Source: Alphaproteobacteria bacterium (GTDB lineage Bacteria; Pseudomonadota; Alphaproteobacteria; Micavibrionales; Micavibrionaceae). From it: a stretch of DNA of 11,574 nt. The notes beneath the pieces are model-generated. The model searched no databases. It worked only from the letters and a program-made list of their open reading frames with translations, and had not been told where the DNA came from. Location: contig JAGLKL010000024.1 of NCBI GenBank assembly GCA_023141075.1, forward strand, positions 1-11,574, given 5' to 3'. Of the stretch, positions 1 through 7,090 are shown piece by piece (position 1 is the stretch's first letter; each line of letters starts with the position of its first letter). Both the position numbers and the translations under genes were made by a program.

Positions 1-20
1 TCTTAAGTGAAACTACTATA
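1..20. repeat. Left copy of a 20-bp inverted repeat flanking the csp-pilin block
   Basis: The first 20 bases of the window are the reverse complement of 6346-6365 with one mismatch (19 of 20). The shared sequence begins TCTTAAG and ends ACTACTATA when read inwards from either end. Similarity does not continue inwards past base 20. It cannot be followed outwards because the window begins here, so the repeat may be longer. It may be a terminal inverted repeat, a dispersed chromosomal repeat or a paired protein-binding site; the sequence alone does not decide. Confidence 0.6.
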
Positions 21-258
21 TTATGGGGATGCATGGTTATAATCGTATGATAATGTATGAATGCGCATAACACAGTTTTCCCCTTTTAAAACAAGGTCTT
101 AATGTGACGCGCACAAACGCTATAGATTTTCTTTGCAAAATCAGGCACTATTGTAGACGGAGCTTTCTATGCTCCGTTCTTTCTTGTGTGTAAATCAATA
201 TCTCCCTGCGTAACAGTTCTTTAGACCACTTGGTTCGAGTAAGAAGTAAAGGCGTTCT
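21..258 (+). promoter_or_regulatory. Upstream region and probable 5' leader of the cold-shock gene
   Basis: I see no credible gene in this stretch. A TATAGA hexamer at 121-126 could be a -10 box, but the matching -35 region (around 97-104) is poor. If transcription starts just after it, the cold-shock gene has a leader of roughly 125 nt containing the hairpin at 157-177. Long structured leaders are known for cspA-type genes, where they control translation with temperature; applying that here is inference. The likely ribosome-binding stretch is the purine-rich AAAGGC about 6 nt before the ATG at 259. Confidence 0.35.
157..183 (+). terminator. GC-rich hairpin with T-rich tail ahead of the cold-shock gene
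   Basis: ACGGAGC at 157-163 pairs perfectly with GCTCCGT at 171-177 across a 7-nt loop and is followed by a T-rich tail (TCTTTCTT). This has the form of a rho-independent terminator on the plus strand. It could end a transcript entering from the left, or act as an attenuator or leader structure for the cold-shock gene 75 nt downstream. No upstream gene is visible in the window to explain it as an ordinary terminator. Confidence 0.5.
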
Positions 259-780
259 ATGTTACAAAATAATGTTCAAGACACTCAGTCTGTTTCTCCA
301 CAGGAGGAACTTTCTGCCGCGAAGCTGCATCTGAAATGGTTTAATGGCGCAAAGGGGTTTGGTTTCCTTGTGCCTGAAGATGGCTCTTATGACGCATTCC
401 TGCATATCACCACGCTTCAGCAAGCCGGGCTTCACTCTATCGGTGAAGGCGCGATTTTAATGTGCAAAATAGCTGAAGGGGAGAAAGGCCGCCAAGTCAA
501 AGAAGTCATTGAAGTCATTGATAAAGGCGTGCTTAGCACAATACCTGAAATGGATGAAGAAACCGGAACCATCACTATGGGCGGTCTTGTGAAGTGGTAT
601 AAACCGGAAAAAGGCTTCGGCTTTATCATTCCTGATGATGGCATGAAAGACATATTCGTCCATAAAACCTTGCTGGATAAGCTGGAAATGGAAGAATTAG
701 AAGCAGGTCAGCGTGTCCGCGTAACCCTGAAAATCGTTGATAAGGGGCGTGAAGCAGTTGATATAGAGGTTCTGCGCTAA
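259..780 (+). CDS. Cold-shock protein with two cold-shock domains
   Basis: This 173-residue protein has two consecutive cold-shock (OB-fold) domains. The first, about residues 23-87, carries RNP1-like KGFGFL (32-37) and RNP2-like AFLHI (46-50). The second, about 108-172, carries KGFGFI (118-123) and IFVHK (132-136). Such domains bind single-stranded RNA and DNA, usually acting as RNA chaperones. Two-domain versions are typical of Alphaproteobacteria (Caulobacter CspC and CspD), whereas enterobacterial Csp proteins are about 70 residues with one domain. The linker (about 88-107) is acidic and the first 20 residues look disordered. The gene stands alone, with a hairpin in its leader and a terminator 30 nt after its stop. 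Which Caulobacter paralogue it matches cannot be settled by reading, so no symbol is given. Confidence 0.93.
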   Translation: MLQNNVQDTQSVSPQEELSAAKLHLKWFNGAKGFGFLVPEDGSYDAFLHITTLQQAGLHSIGEGAILMCKIAEGEKGRQVKEVIEVIDKGVLSTIPEMDEETGTITMGGLVKWYKPEKGFGFIIPDDGMKDIFVHKTLLDKLEMEELEAGQRVRVTLKIVDKGREAVDIEVLR

Positions 781-810
781 AAAAAGTGTTATCTTGTGAT
801 ATTAAGTCAA

Positions 811-831
811 AGACAAGAGGCTCTTGTTTTT
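811..831 (+). terminator. Rho-independent terminator of the cold-shock gene
   Basis: ACAAGA (813-818) pairs with TCTTGT (822-827) around a GGC loop and is followed by a run of T. The A-rich flank on the left extends the pairing against the T tract. It lies about 30 nt after the cold-shock stop codon. A second small hairpin (GGTAT paired with ATACC, about 834-847) follows but lacks a T tract. Confidence 0.7.
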
Positions 832-993
832 CAGGGTATTTAGATACCTCTAATAGTTTAACATATTCCCGAAAGGCCATTTAATCCCTAGTTTTTTAAT
901 ACAACGGAATAGAAATAACTTTCATAAAATTTTAACTAAATTTATGCTAAAATTTACTTTAATTGGTTTGAAAATATTATCTTGAGTTTATGA

Positions 994-2346
994 ATGCTAA
1001 AAATGTTTTATTTTCCTAGAATAAATGGTGCATTTCGTCCTCTGTTGGCGCGTGCAGGTTTGTCTTTGTTTGAAACAGCTATTGGCTTGGTTGTTGTCGG
1101 CATGATTGTAGTGCCGCTTATGCGCATGTATCAGCACGATATCAATAAAAAGGCCTTTGATACGACTGTCGGCGGTTTGTCTAGGGGAATAGAAGGGATA
1201 AACCAGTATTTTGCGAGTGGTAATGGTGTTTATCCCTGCCCGGCAGATTTATCGTTGAAGGAAGGCGATGCTGGTTATGGCGTGGTCGGCGACTGTACGT
1301 TAGTAAACATTTTGCCTTGCGCTCTTCCCACAGTTGCATGGCTTGCCGATGGCGGGATTTGCAAAACGGAAAATTCTGTTGATGCTATAATTATCGGTGG
1401 TTTGCCCTTTGCCAGTTTGAAAATGGCCGAGGGAGACTCTTTGGATTCCTGGAAAAATAAATATATATATGCGGTATCATACAGCCAAACAGACCCCACG
1501 ACTTACACCACCAACAGTGGAAAAATACGCATTATGGATGTCCGGACAGGCTCTCCTAGTTTGCTAACCATAGCAGGCGTTCCTATCTATCATGATATGT
1601 TTATCTTTTCGACCGGTGAAACAGCAATGGGAGGTTTTTCTAAAAGAGGTGATGCTTTAACGTCCTGTGGGCCTAGTACTGATAGATACGAATATGAAAA
1701 CTGTAATTTTGATGATCTCTTTTTTGCTCTGGGAGGCGTTTCCGCAGACGGAACTAAAGTCTCCGCATATTCAAAGGTTACCGGAACTGTCTCATTCTTT
1801 GACGATATAACAAGAATGCAACAATCTATGCCGGCAAATACTTGGTATCAGCATGAAGATAATGCCTCGTATGCGGATATTGATTTTGCTCTAACACAAG
1901 CAACCAAGGTCGGTATAGGGACGACAAAACCTGACGAGCTTCATAGTGGCGTAACATTAATGGTCGTTGGTGATGCCAGGGCAGATGTTACGACATCTCC
2001 AGACGGAGGACATCTTGAGTCAGATTCTATATGTAATTCAAATGATAATGATTGCTTCGATCCAAAAATTATTACAGGCGCTGTTGTCAATATGAACTGT
2101 TTTTCAAATGTTTCATATTCGGGGGGTGGAACCGTTGTGCGTGGTGTGAAGCGTATTTCCAACAGCTCTGTCGGTTGCAGCAGTGCGGTCTATTATAACG
2201 AAGGCACAAGTACTGTAGATACTGTTGATGGTGGAGAAAGATTGCGTATTGACACGTCAGTATTTAACTCCTCAGAATGTCTTACCGGAGAAGTTGTAAA
2301 AGGTATCAATGCAAGTGGAGATTTGGAATGTGTTTCAACTTACTGA
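994..2346 (+). CDS. Large prepilin-like surface protein with fibre-type GIGT motif (first of three paralogues)
   Basis: This 450-residue protein begins with a type IV prepilin signal: leader, then G22 followed by LSLFE, with Glu at mature position +5, and a hydrophobic helix at about 24-43. Next come a YPCPA box (80-84), an LPF box (137-139), a beta-rich core with ENC (236-238), and VGIGTTKP (306-313) leading to VVGDARA (324-330). That last pair resembles the collar motif of phage tail-fibre-like proteins. The end has a cysteine pair followed by F (347-355) and a C..G....GI...G...C box (429-446). The same order recurs in the next two genes. Expected fate is cleavage by a prepilin peptidase and assembly or display at the surface, with cysteines forming disulfides; this is inferred. 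The start is the ATG at 994 with a weak ribosome site; ATG 1003 is an alternative. The leader (22 residues) is longer than usual. It could also be annotated as a type II secretion pseudopilin. Confidence 0.85.
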   Translation: MLKMFYFPRINGAFRPLLARAGLSLFETAIGLVVVGMIVVPLMRMYQHDINKKAFDTTVGGLSRGIEGINQYFASGNGVYPCPADLSLKEGDAGYGVVGDCTLVNILPCALPTVAWLADGGICKTENSVDAIIIGGLPFASLKMAEGDSLDSWKNKYIYAVSYSQTDPTTYTTNSGKIRIMDVRTGSPSLLTIAGVPIYHDMFIFSTGETAMGGFSKRGDALTSCGPSTDRYEYENCNFDDLFFALGGVSADGTKVSAYSKVTGTVSFFDDITRMQQSMPANTWYQHEDNASYADIDFALTQATKVGIGTTKPDELHSGVTLMVVGDARADVTTSPDGGHLESDSICNSNDNDCFDPKIITGAVVNMNCFSNVSYSGGGTVVRGVKRISNSSVGCSSAVYYNEGTSTVDTVDGGERLRIDTSVFNSSECLTGEVVKGINASGDLECVSTY

Positions 2347-4844
2347 AAATGCGTGCAAATAGCCTTGTTCAAAGAGGGTTTTCCCTCATGGAGATTGCTG
2401 TTGTTATGGTTATTTTGGGGCTTGTTATCGCTCCGGCCGCAAGTATGTATCACCAATACCGTATAGAAAAAGACTGGGAAGAAGTTAGCGACGATATTGA
2501 TGAAATTTCAAACGCTATTGGAGGATACCGTGCGGTTTATGGGCGCTATCCTTGCCCTGCAGCAACGAATGAAACTCCCGGTGATGTCGGTTACGGATTT
2601 GAGTATGCCGGTGATTGTGTAGCCTCTGCCCCCGCTCCAGGTTCATGTGTTAACGGTGTTTGTGCTTATCATAATGCTGTATCAGGCGAAGACGTATTGG
2701 TCGGGTCACTGCCTTTTAAAACACTTAACCTTCAGGAAAAAGAAAGTTTTGATTCCTTTAAAAACCGCTATACCTACGTTGTTACGCTGGATTTAACAAA
2801 TAACGTCAGTTTTGATCTCTCCGGTGGCGGAATCAGCATTTTTGATGTAAAGAACCCAGCAGTCTCACTTATTAGTCCGCCCGGAACCGCCCATTTTGTT
2901 GTTGCTTCTCATGGAAAGAACGGGTTCGGTGCAATTAGCCGAACTGGTGCAACTGTGAGTCCTTGCGCGAGCGGAGCTTCTCAAGAACAGGAAAACTGCG
3001 ATGCGGACTCGGATTATATGGCTGGCAGTTATGACAGAAATGTTTTTGATGACCGCGTTGTCTATTTTACTTCAGTTTTTCCTTCAGAATGGCAGATGTC
3101 CGCGGATCTCGGCTATGAGGATGCCATTCATTTGAAGAATACAGATAGTGTTGCGATCGGCGCTTCTATGAGCGATAATTTAAGCGCGTCAAAGCAGACA
3201 ACTGTAAAAACAGTCAAACCGGATACAGGCTCAATCTATGCTACAATGAACTTTGTGTCTGAACAAATATGTACGTTTGATGGGACGACTTCGAGTAATT
3301 GTTTCGGCCCGGAACAAATTGCAGGAACACTTCATGACAATGGTACCGCAATGGAAGCAGAAACAACTGGCGAAGGAATGAGTTGTTATAGGCCTTCAAT
3401 CCCTGGAAGTGAAGATTATTATATGGTCGGTGTTTCGAACAATACCCTTTTATGTACAGATGAGGTATTTGTGCTTTGTCCGGAAGGAATGCTTGTATCC
3501 GGTGTTTATAGCAACGGGGAAGTAAAATGTCGTAACTGGGAAGGATATTGGTGTGAGGACGAAGATGTTAATCTTTCGTGTGATGATGTCCCGCGCGGAA
3601 TACAAGGTACATATAGCGGGGGCTATAGATCGGTCTATTCAGGCGAATGCCGGATGATTACTGATTACAATGCAGCATATTTCGAGGCCAATATCTCCGG
3701 TATGAGCACTGTTGCAGAAGCTCAGCCATTGATTGATACACTTAATGCCGAGGTGCGAACTGTTGGGGATTGCGGAACAGATTATACTGATTCCGATACT
3801 CAAGTCAGGGATTTTTATCTTTGCAGTAATGGAACATGGGGGTACGACAAAACGTATGAGAGGGGGTCTCCTTGGGATGGTTTCCCCAGCAACATCGCAG
3901 ATTTCGGATATATAGGCGATGATCCGATTAATGATGTTATCAATCATGATTGCTGGTGTCGGGAGGACTACAAGGTTCGAGAAGAAGATTGTGATAATGG
4001 TTTTGAAGGCAGGAGACTGGTTATTGAAAAACACAACTGTCCGCAAACCTATCACAACTGGGAGGAAATTTATGCTACCGACTTTTTTTGTGAATGTGTA
4101 GAGGGTACTAGTGAACAACCTGTGACCTGTGACAGTTATTATGATCAGATCACCGGCGGCTCCGGGACAACCGGTTTGACTGGGAACGTTAAATTAATTT
4201 ATGCTCTCACGTGTGATGTTGACGGCAATTCCGTGTTGTCAGAGAATCCTGTCGATTCTGATACATCTGGATGTGTCTGTGAAACGCGCGCTGATATCAT
4301 AAACCGGTCATATTGCCCCGAGGGAGATATCAATGAGTGGGTCTGGACTGATACTGATGGTGTGCCCCATGCAGAAACAGCCGTGGTATCGGTTTCTGTA
4401 AAAGACTGGCTCTGCCCTGGAACATATGTTTCGGATACATTCGGCAACCCGGTGCCCAATCCTGCTTATTATGGCGATGAAATAATTTATGGCCCGGAAA
4501 CATGTGAATGTGACGGTACCTATACGAGTGAAGCGACATTATCTTGTTCGTTGTTTAATAAAAGGGGCGGAGGTATGACCTATACACGGAAATGGGATTG
4601 CAATACCGAAGCTTGGGAACTTGAAGATTTGTGGGAACTGGATGTGGATGATTGTGACAGTTGCGCATGGCAGTCACCAGATGGAAGCCCCTCTCTTGAA
4701 GATTATCGCTATGGCGGTTCAGCGCATGAAGTCGGTGCTCCTTGTTCATGTAACGATGATACAACAACTACGTTCTGTAATCTTCCTGATGGAGGAAAAT
4801 ACAAAATTTGGACATCCTGTCCTTGTGTTGAACAAATTGATTGA
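2328..4844 (+). CDS. Very large prepilin-like protein with long cysteine-rich repeat tail (second paralogue)
   Basis: From the ATG at 2328 this is 838 residues, very large for a pilin-class protein. The start is chosen because TGGAG lies 7 nt upstream; ATG 2349, 2 nt after the previous stop, is the alternative (831 residues). Either gives a short leader ending at G17, then FSLME with Glu at +5 and a hydrophobic helix (about 19-40). It shares with its neighbours RYPCPA (73-78), GSLPF (126-130), SHG (194-196), ENC (222-224), a cysteine pair with CF.P (315-328) and CPEG...G....G...C (384-401). The GIGT motif is degraded here (SVAIGAS near 274-280). The last 300 residues or so are extra: cysteine-rich, with C-x-C pairs near 542, 588, 649, 726, 806 and 831, suggesting tandem disulfide-bonded modules. 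The 19-nt overlap with the gene before it suggests coupled translation. A surface adhesin or pilus-tip role is inference; I do not recognise the tail. Confidence 0.85.
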   Translation: MCFNLLKMRANSLVQRGFSLMEIAVVMVILGLVIAPAASMYHQYRIEKDWEEVSDDIDEISNAIGGYRAVYGRYPCPAATNETPGDVGYGFEYAGDCVASAPAPGSCVNGVCAYHNAVSGEDVLVGSLPFKTLNLQEKESFDSFKNRYTYVVTLDLTNNVSFDLSGGGISIFDVKNPAVSLISPPGTAHFVVASHGKNGFGAISRTGATVSPCASGASQEQENCDADSDYMAGSYDRNVFDDRVVYFTSVFPSEWQMSADLGYEDAIHLKNTDSVAIGASMSDNLSASKQTTVKTVKPDTGSIYATMNFVSEQICTFDGTTSSNCFGPEQIAGTLHDNGTAMEAETTGEGMSCYRPSIPGSEDYYMVGVSNNTLLCTDEVFVLCPEGMLVSGVYSNGEVKCRNWEGYWCEDEDVNLSCDDVPRGIQGTYSGGYRSVYSGECRMITDYNAAYFEANISGMSTVAEAQPLIDTLNAEVRTVGDCGTDYTDSDTQVRDFYLCSNGTWGYDKTYERGSPWDGFPSNIADFGYIGDDPINDVINHDCWCREDYKVREEDCDNGFEGRRLVIEKHNCPQTYHNWEEIYATDFFCECVEGTSEQPVTCDSYYDQITGGSGTTGLTGNVKLIYALTCDVDGNSVLSENPVDSDTSGCVCETRADIINRSYCPEGDINEWVWTDTDGVPHAETAVVSVSVKDWLCPGTYVSDTFGNPVPNPAYYGDEIIYGPETCECDGTYTSEATLSCSLFNKRGGGMTYTRKWDCNTEAWELEDLWELDVDDCDSCAWQSPDGSPSLEDYRYGGSAHEVGAPCSCNDDTTTTFCNLPDGGKYKIWTSCPCVEQID

Positions 4845-4909
4845 TTTTTTAAATCAGTGGTCGTGGCAAGATTATAATAATGGAAATAAAACTGATAGAG
4901 GATTGGCTT

Positions 4910-6331
4910 GTGTTAAGAGAAAAATGTATAGAGCAAAGGGGTTTTAGCCTTCCCGAGCTTGGCCTTGTTTTGCTCATAACCGGTGTTTCGTTTTTGGCAG
5001 CTGCACAGTTTACGTATATGTATACTGTGAATATCAGATACACGAAGACCGTTGATAATCTTGAGTTGATGTATGGTGCTATTAAGGAATACGTCGCCAT
5101 GAACGGTTCATATCCTTGCCCGGCTAATCCGACGGCTAGCCCGGGTGATCCTGATTACGGCGTTTCAAAATGCCGCGATATTTTGGATGCAGCATTTGAT
5201 GAAAATAATTGTACGGTTGTCCCAGGCGGTATTTCCTGCACGACTGTCGGCAGTCGCGATGGTGACAGTAACGGTCATAATGATGTTGTGCTAATAGGAG
5301 TAATCCCCTTTAGAACTATTCTTGAAGGCATTGAAAGTTTGCATGTCAGAGAATATCAAAAAAGCGATGGGTATGGTGCTTTATTTAGCTATGCTGTTAC
5401 AGAGACTTTGACTGATACGTATCCGAGTAATAACCTGTCAACCCCCTATGATCCATTACATGGTTCTATTGCTGTGCTAGATGAGAACCTAAACAGCCAT
5501 ATGTCTCCTGCAGGAGAAGCACAATTTGTTCTTTTCTCACATGGTATGGATAATGTTGGCGGATATACACCTCATGGAAAATTGATGGAAAATTGCGTTG
5601 TTCCTTCCACAACCCTTCCTCCTCCCGCTGTTCAGGCTCCTATCCCCGGTCTTTATAGCGGAAATGGTAAAATTGAAACGGAAAACTGTGATAATAATGA
5701 CGCCATCTTTGTTAAGGGTATTCTCTCTCACAGCAATAATAACAACTATTTTGACGACTTCCTATATTACAAAGGCAGAGGAGTAGAGTCGCTTTGGAAA
5801 CGCTCGCTTGTAAGTCCGCTCGGAGAATCTTATATTTATAATACCAATTTGGGTAATATCGGTATTGGAACATCCCAGCCTGATAGCAAACTACATGTCA
5901 AAGGTGACATTAGGGCAGAAAACCATCTTATTTCGCCTAAATATTGTGAGCCGGGGAAAAATCCTGGTTGTGATATGGACATAGACCCTACTTGCGGAGG
6001 GGAATGCCTTGATCCCAACTTTCTGGCATCTGATATTGGGGCAGATGCTCGTTGTCCGCATAATCAAATTGCTTATGCGATTGGAGAAAATGAAATTGTT
6101 TGTAAAGACATAACGTGGACCATTCCCAACAAAACATGTCAGAATATTATAGATCCGGACGATGGTATTTCGAAAGCCGCGTTCATTCAAGGTTTTTCTA
6201 ATAAAGGGAATTTACATTGCTGCATACCCGAGATCAACGTTTGTAAGAAGCAATGTGATACAGACCCCTGCGCAAATCAGATTAAGTGCTCATGCACTGC
6301 TACAAACTGTGAATGTGTGATGGTTCCGTAA
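4910..6331 (+). CDS. Prepilin-like surface protein with clear fibre-type GIGT motif (third paralogue)
   Basis: I place the start at GTG 4910 because AGAGGA sits exactly 7 nt before it and it yields a classic 11-residue basic leader ending QRG, then FSLPE (Glu at +5). ATG 4880, in frame 30 nt earlier, is the alternative but has no good ribosome site. The 473-residue product has a hydrophobic helix (about 18-38), YPCPA (68-72), IPF (132-134), SHG (210-212), ENC (258-260) and the best fibre-type motif of the three, GIGTSQPDSKLHVKGDIRA (318-336). A cysteine cluster, a CP....A.G.NE..C box (382-398) and a cysteine-dense C-terminus with C-x-C pairs follow. It lies 65 nt after the second paralogue with no terminator in between, so it is probably the last gene of the operon. 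Function as a surface or pilus-tip subunit is inferred from architecture only. Confidence 0.85.
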   Translation: MLREKCIEQRGFSLPELGLVLLITGVSFLAAAQFTYMYTVNIRYTKTVDNLELMYGAIKEYVAMNGSYPCPANPTASPGDPDYGVSKCRDILDAAFDENNCTVVPGGISCTTVGSRDGDSNGHNDVVLIGVIPFRTILEGIESLHVREYQKSDGYGALFSYAVTETLTDTYPSNNLSTPYDPLHGSIAVLDENLNSHMSPAGEAQFVLFSHGMDNVGGYTPHGKLMENCVVPSTTLPPPAVQAPIPGLYSGNGKIETENCDNNDAIFVKGILSHSNNNNYFDDFLYYKGRGVESLWKRSLVSPLGESYIYNTNLGNIGIGTSQPDSKLHVKGDIRAENHLISPKYCEPGKNPGCDMDIDPTCGGECLDPNFLASDIGADARCPHNQIAYAIGENEIVCKDITWTIPNKTCQNIIDPDDGISKAAFIQGFSNKGNLHCCIPEINVCKKQCDTDPCANQIKCSCTATNCECVMVP

Positions 6332-6345
6332 GTATAAGAATTATT

Positions 6346-6365
6346 TATAGTAGTTTCGCTTAAGA
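6346..6365. repeat. Right copy of the 20-bp inverted repeat
   Basis: This is the reverse complement of bases 1-20 with one substitution, a G where the other copy predicts A. It begins 15 nt after the last pilin stop codon and ends before the operon's terminator hairpin. Between the two copies lie the cold-shock gene and all three pilin-like genes. No transposase or recombinase gene lies between them. Confidence 0.6.
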
Positions 6366-6383
6366 ATAGTACAGAATTGCACC

Positions 6384-6415
6384 AAAAAGCTGTCTTATAT
6401 AAAGGCAGTTTTTTT
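6384..6415 (+). terminator. Rho-independent terminator of the pilin-like operon
   Basis: CTGTCTT (6390-6396) pairs with AAGGCAG (6402-6408), with one G-T wobble, around a 5-nt loop. Seven T follow, and an A run precedes it (6384-6388), so the stem can extend and it may also work on the other strand. It lies about 55 nt after the stop of the third pilin-like gene. Confidence 0.8.
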
Positions 6416-6489
6416 GCTTGGAAAATTCGAAAATGGTCGTGATTATCTGAGATAGATATGGGATACGGACACAAGCGTGTGGATCACGG

Positions 6490-6517
6490 AAAAGGTGAAT
6501 TTACAGAAAAATTCACC
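6490..6517 (-). terminator. Probable terminator of gcrA
   Basis: GGTGAATTT (6494-6502) pairs perfectly with AAATTCACC (6509-6517) around a 6-nt loop. Read on the minus strand, the hairpin lies about 30 nt after the gcrA stop and is followed by four T (from 6490-6493). The stem is AT-rich at the loop end and the T run is short, so it may be moderate in strength. Confidence 0.6.
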
Positions 6518-6547
6518 TCAACGAGTACGACCCTACGAAAAGTCTAT

Positions 6548-7090
6548 TTATGATGCCACTTTTTTGCGTTCCACGGTTTTGGCTAGTTGTGCTTTTATCT
6601 CTTTAACCTCTTTTTCAGCATTAAAGATACGATTGCGTGTGGAGGCCTGATAAGCAAGCTTAGCATGCTTTTCACAATAAGGAAGGCCGGGCATCGCCGC
6701 ATCCCCACAAAAGCCAAAATCTTCGTGCTTCGGATCACCACATGGCCAGCGGCACATACGTGGTTTAAGATCCATAAGGCTATATAATTCACCGCTTTTG
6801 TTACTGTAAGTGGCTTGCATGCCTTTTAATGAAGATATGGTGCTTATGTTATGACCTGATGCCGGAGCAACAGAAGACGTTTTTTTGGCAGTTTTGCGCT
6901 CAACATTTTTATTGGCAGGTTTTTTGTTCTGCTGGATCGGGGAAACCCGGTTAGACAATTTTAAACGGTGAGCTTTACCAATTACAGCGTTACGAGTCAC
7001 ACCACCTAACTGCTTGGCAATCTCAGCAGCCGTGTGTCCTTCCCCCCAAAGTCTTTTCAGTAACGACACACGATCTTCAGTCCAACTCAT
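6548..7090 (-). CDS. gcrA: GcrA family cell-cycle transcriptional regulator
   Basis: The 180-residue product matches the GcrA family from end to end (Caulobacter GcrA is about 173 residues). The N-terminal helix-turn-helix domain opens with MSWTEDRV and contains the recognition-helix region TRNAVIGKAHRL (about 32-43). A basic, low-complexity linker follows (about 50-90). The C-terminal domain has CRWPCGDP (113-120) and further conserved C128, C139 and H142. In Alphaproteobacteria GcrA binds RNA polymerase with sigma-70 and activates promoters carrying CcrM-methylated GANTC sites, setting the timing of cell-cycle genes. A strong ribosome site (GGAGG, 6 nt before the ATG) supports the start. 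It converges on the pilin-like operon and is separated from era by 258 nt. I found no GANTC in that upstream spacer, so self-control through methylation is not evident. Confidence 0.96.
   Translation of the reverse strand: MSWTEDRVSLLKRLWGEGHTAAEIAKQLGGVTRNAVIGKAHRLKLSNRVSPIQQNKKPANKNVERKTAKKTSSVAPASGHNISTISSLKGMQATYSNKSGELYSLMDLKPRMCRWPCGDPKHEDFGFCGDAAMPGLPYCEKHAKLAYQASTRNRIFNAEKEVKEIKAQLAKTVERKKVAS

Noticed and set aside
223..245. GGTTCGAG resembling a tRNA T-loop
   Set aside because: The flanking bases do not form the 5-bp T stem and no acceptor or anticodon arm can be drawn around it.
3639..4118. Open reading frame of 159 codons on the minus strand inside the second pilin-like gene
   Set aside because: It is fully antisense to a gene with clear domain and motif evidence, and its translation has no recognisable motif.
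4621..4947. 108-codon plus-strand frame spanning the end of the second and start of the third pilin-like gene
   Set aside because: It is a different-frame shadow of well-supported coding sequence, with no ribosome site or motif.
994..6331. A PilV-type shufflon (invertible segments swapping pilus-tip C-termini)
   Set aside because: The large pilin-like proteins with variable C-termini recall PilV, but I found no set of short inverted crossover sites inside the genes and no recombinase gene in the window. The one inverted repeat pair lies outside all three genes.
5864..6331. S74 intramolecular chaperone domain after the GIGT motif of the third pilin-like protein
   Set aside because: The sequence after the motif is cysteine-rich and lacks the catalytic S/K pattern and helical coiled-coil end expected of that domain.
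1..6365. Complete transposon bounded by the 20-bp inverted repeats
   Set aside because: No transposase, integrase or resolvase lies between the repeats, and a target duplication cannot be tested because the left flank is outside the window. Only the repeats themselves are reported.
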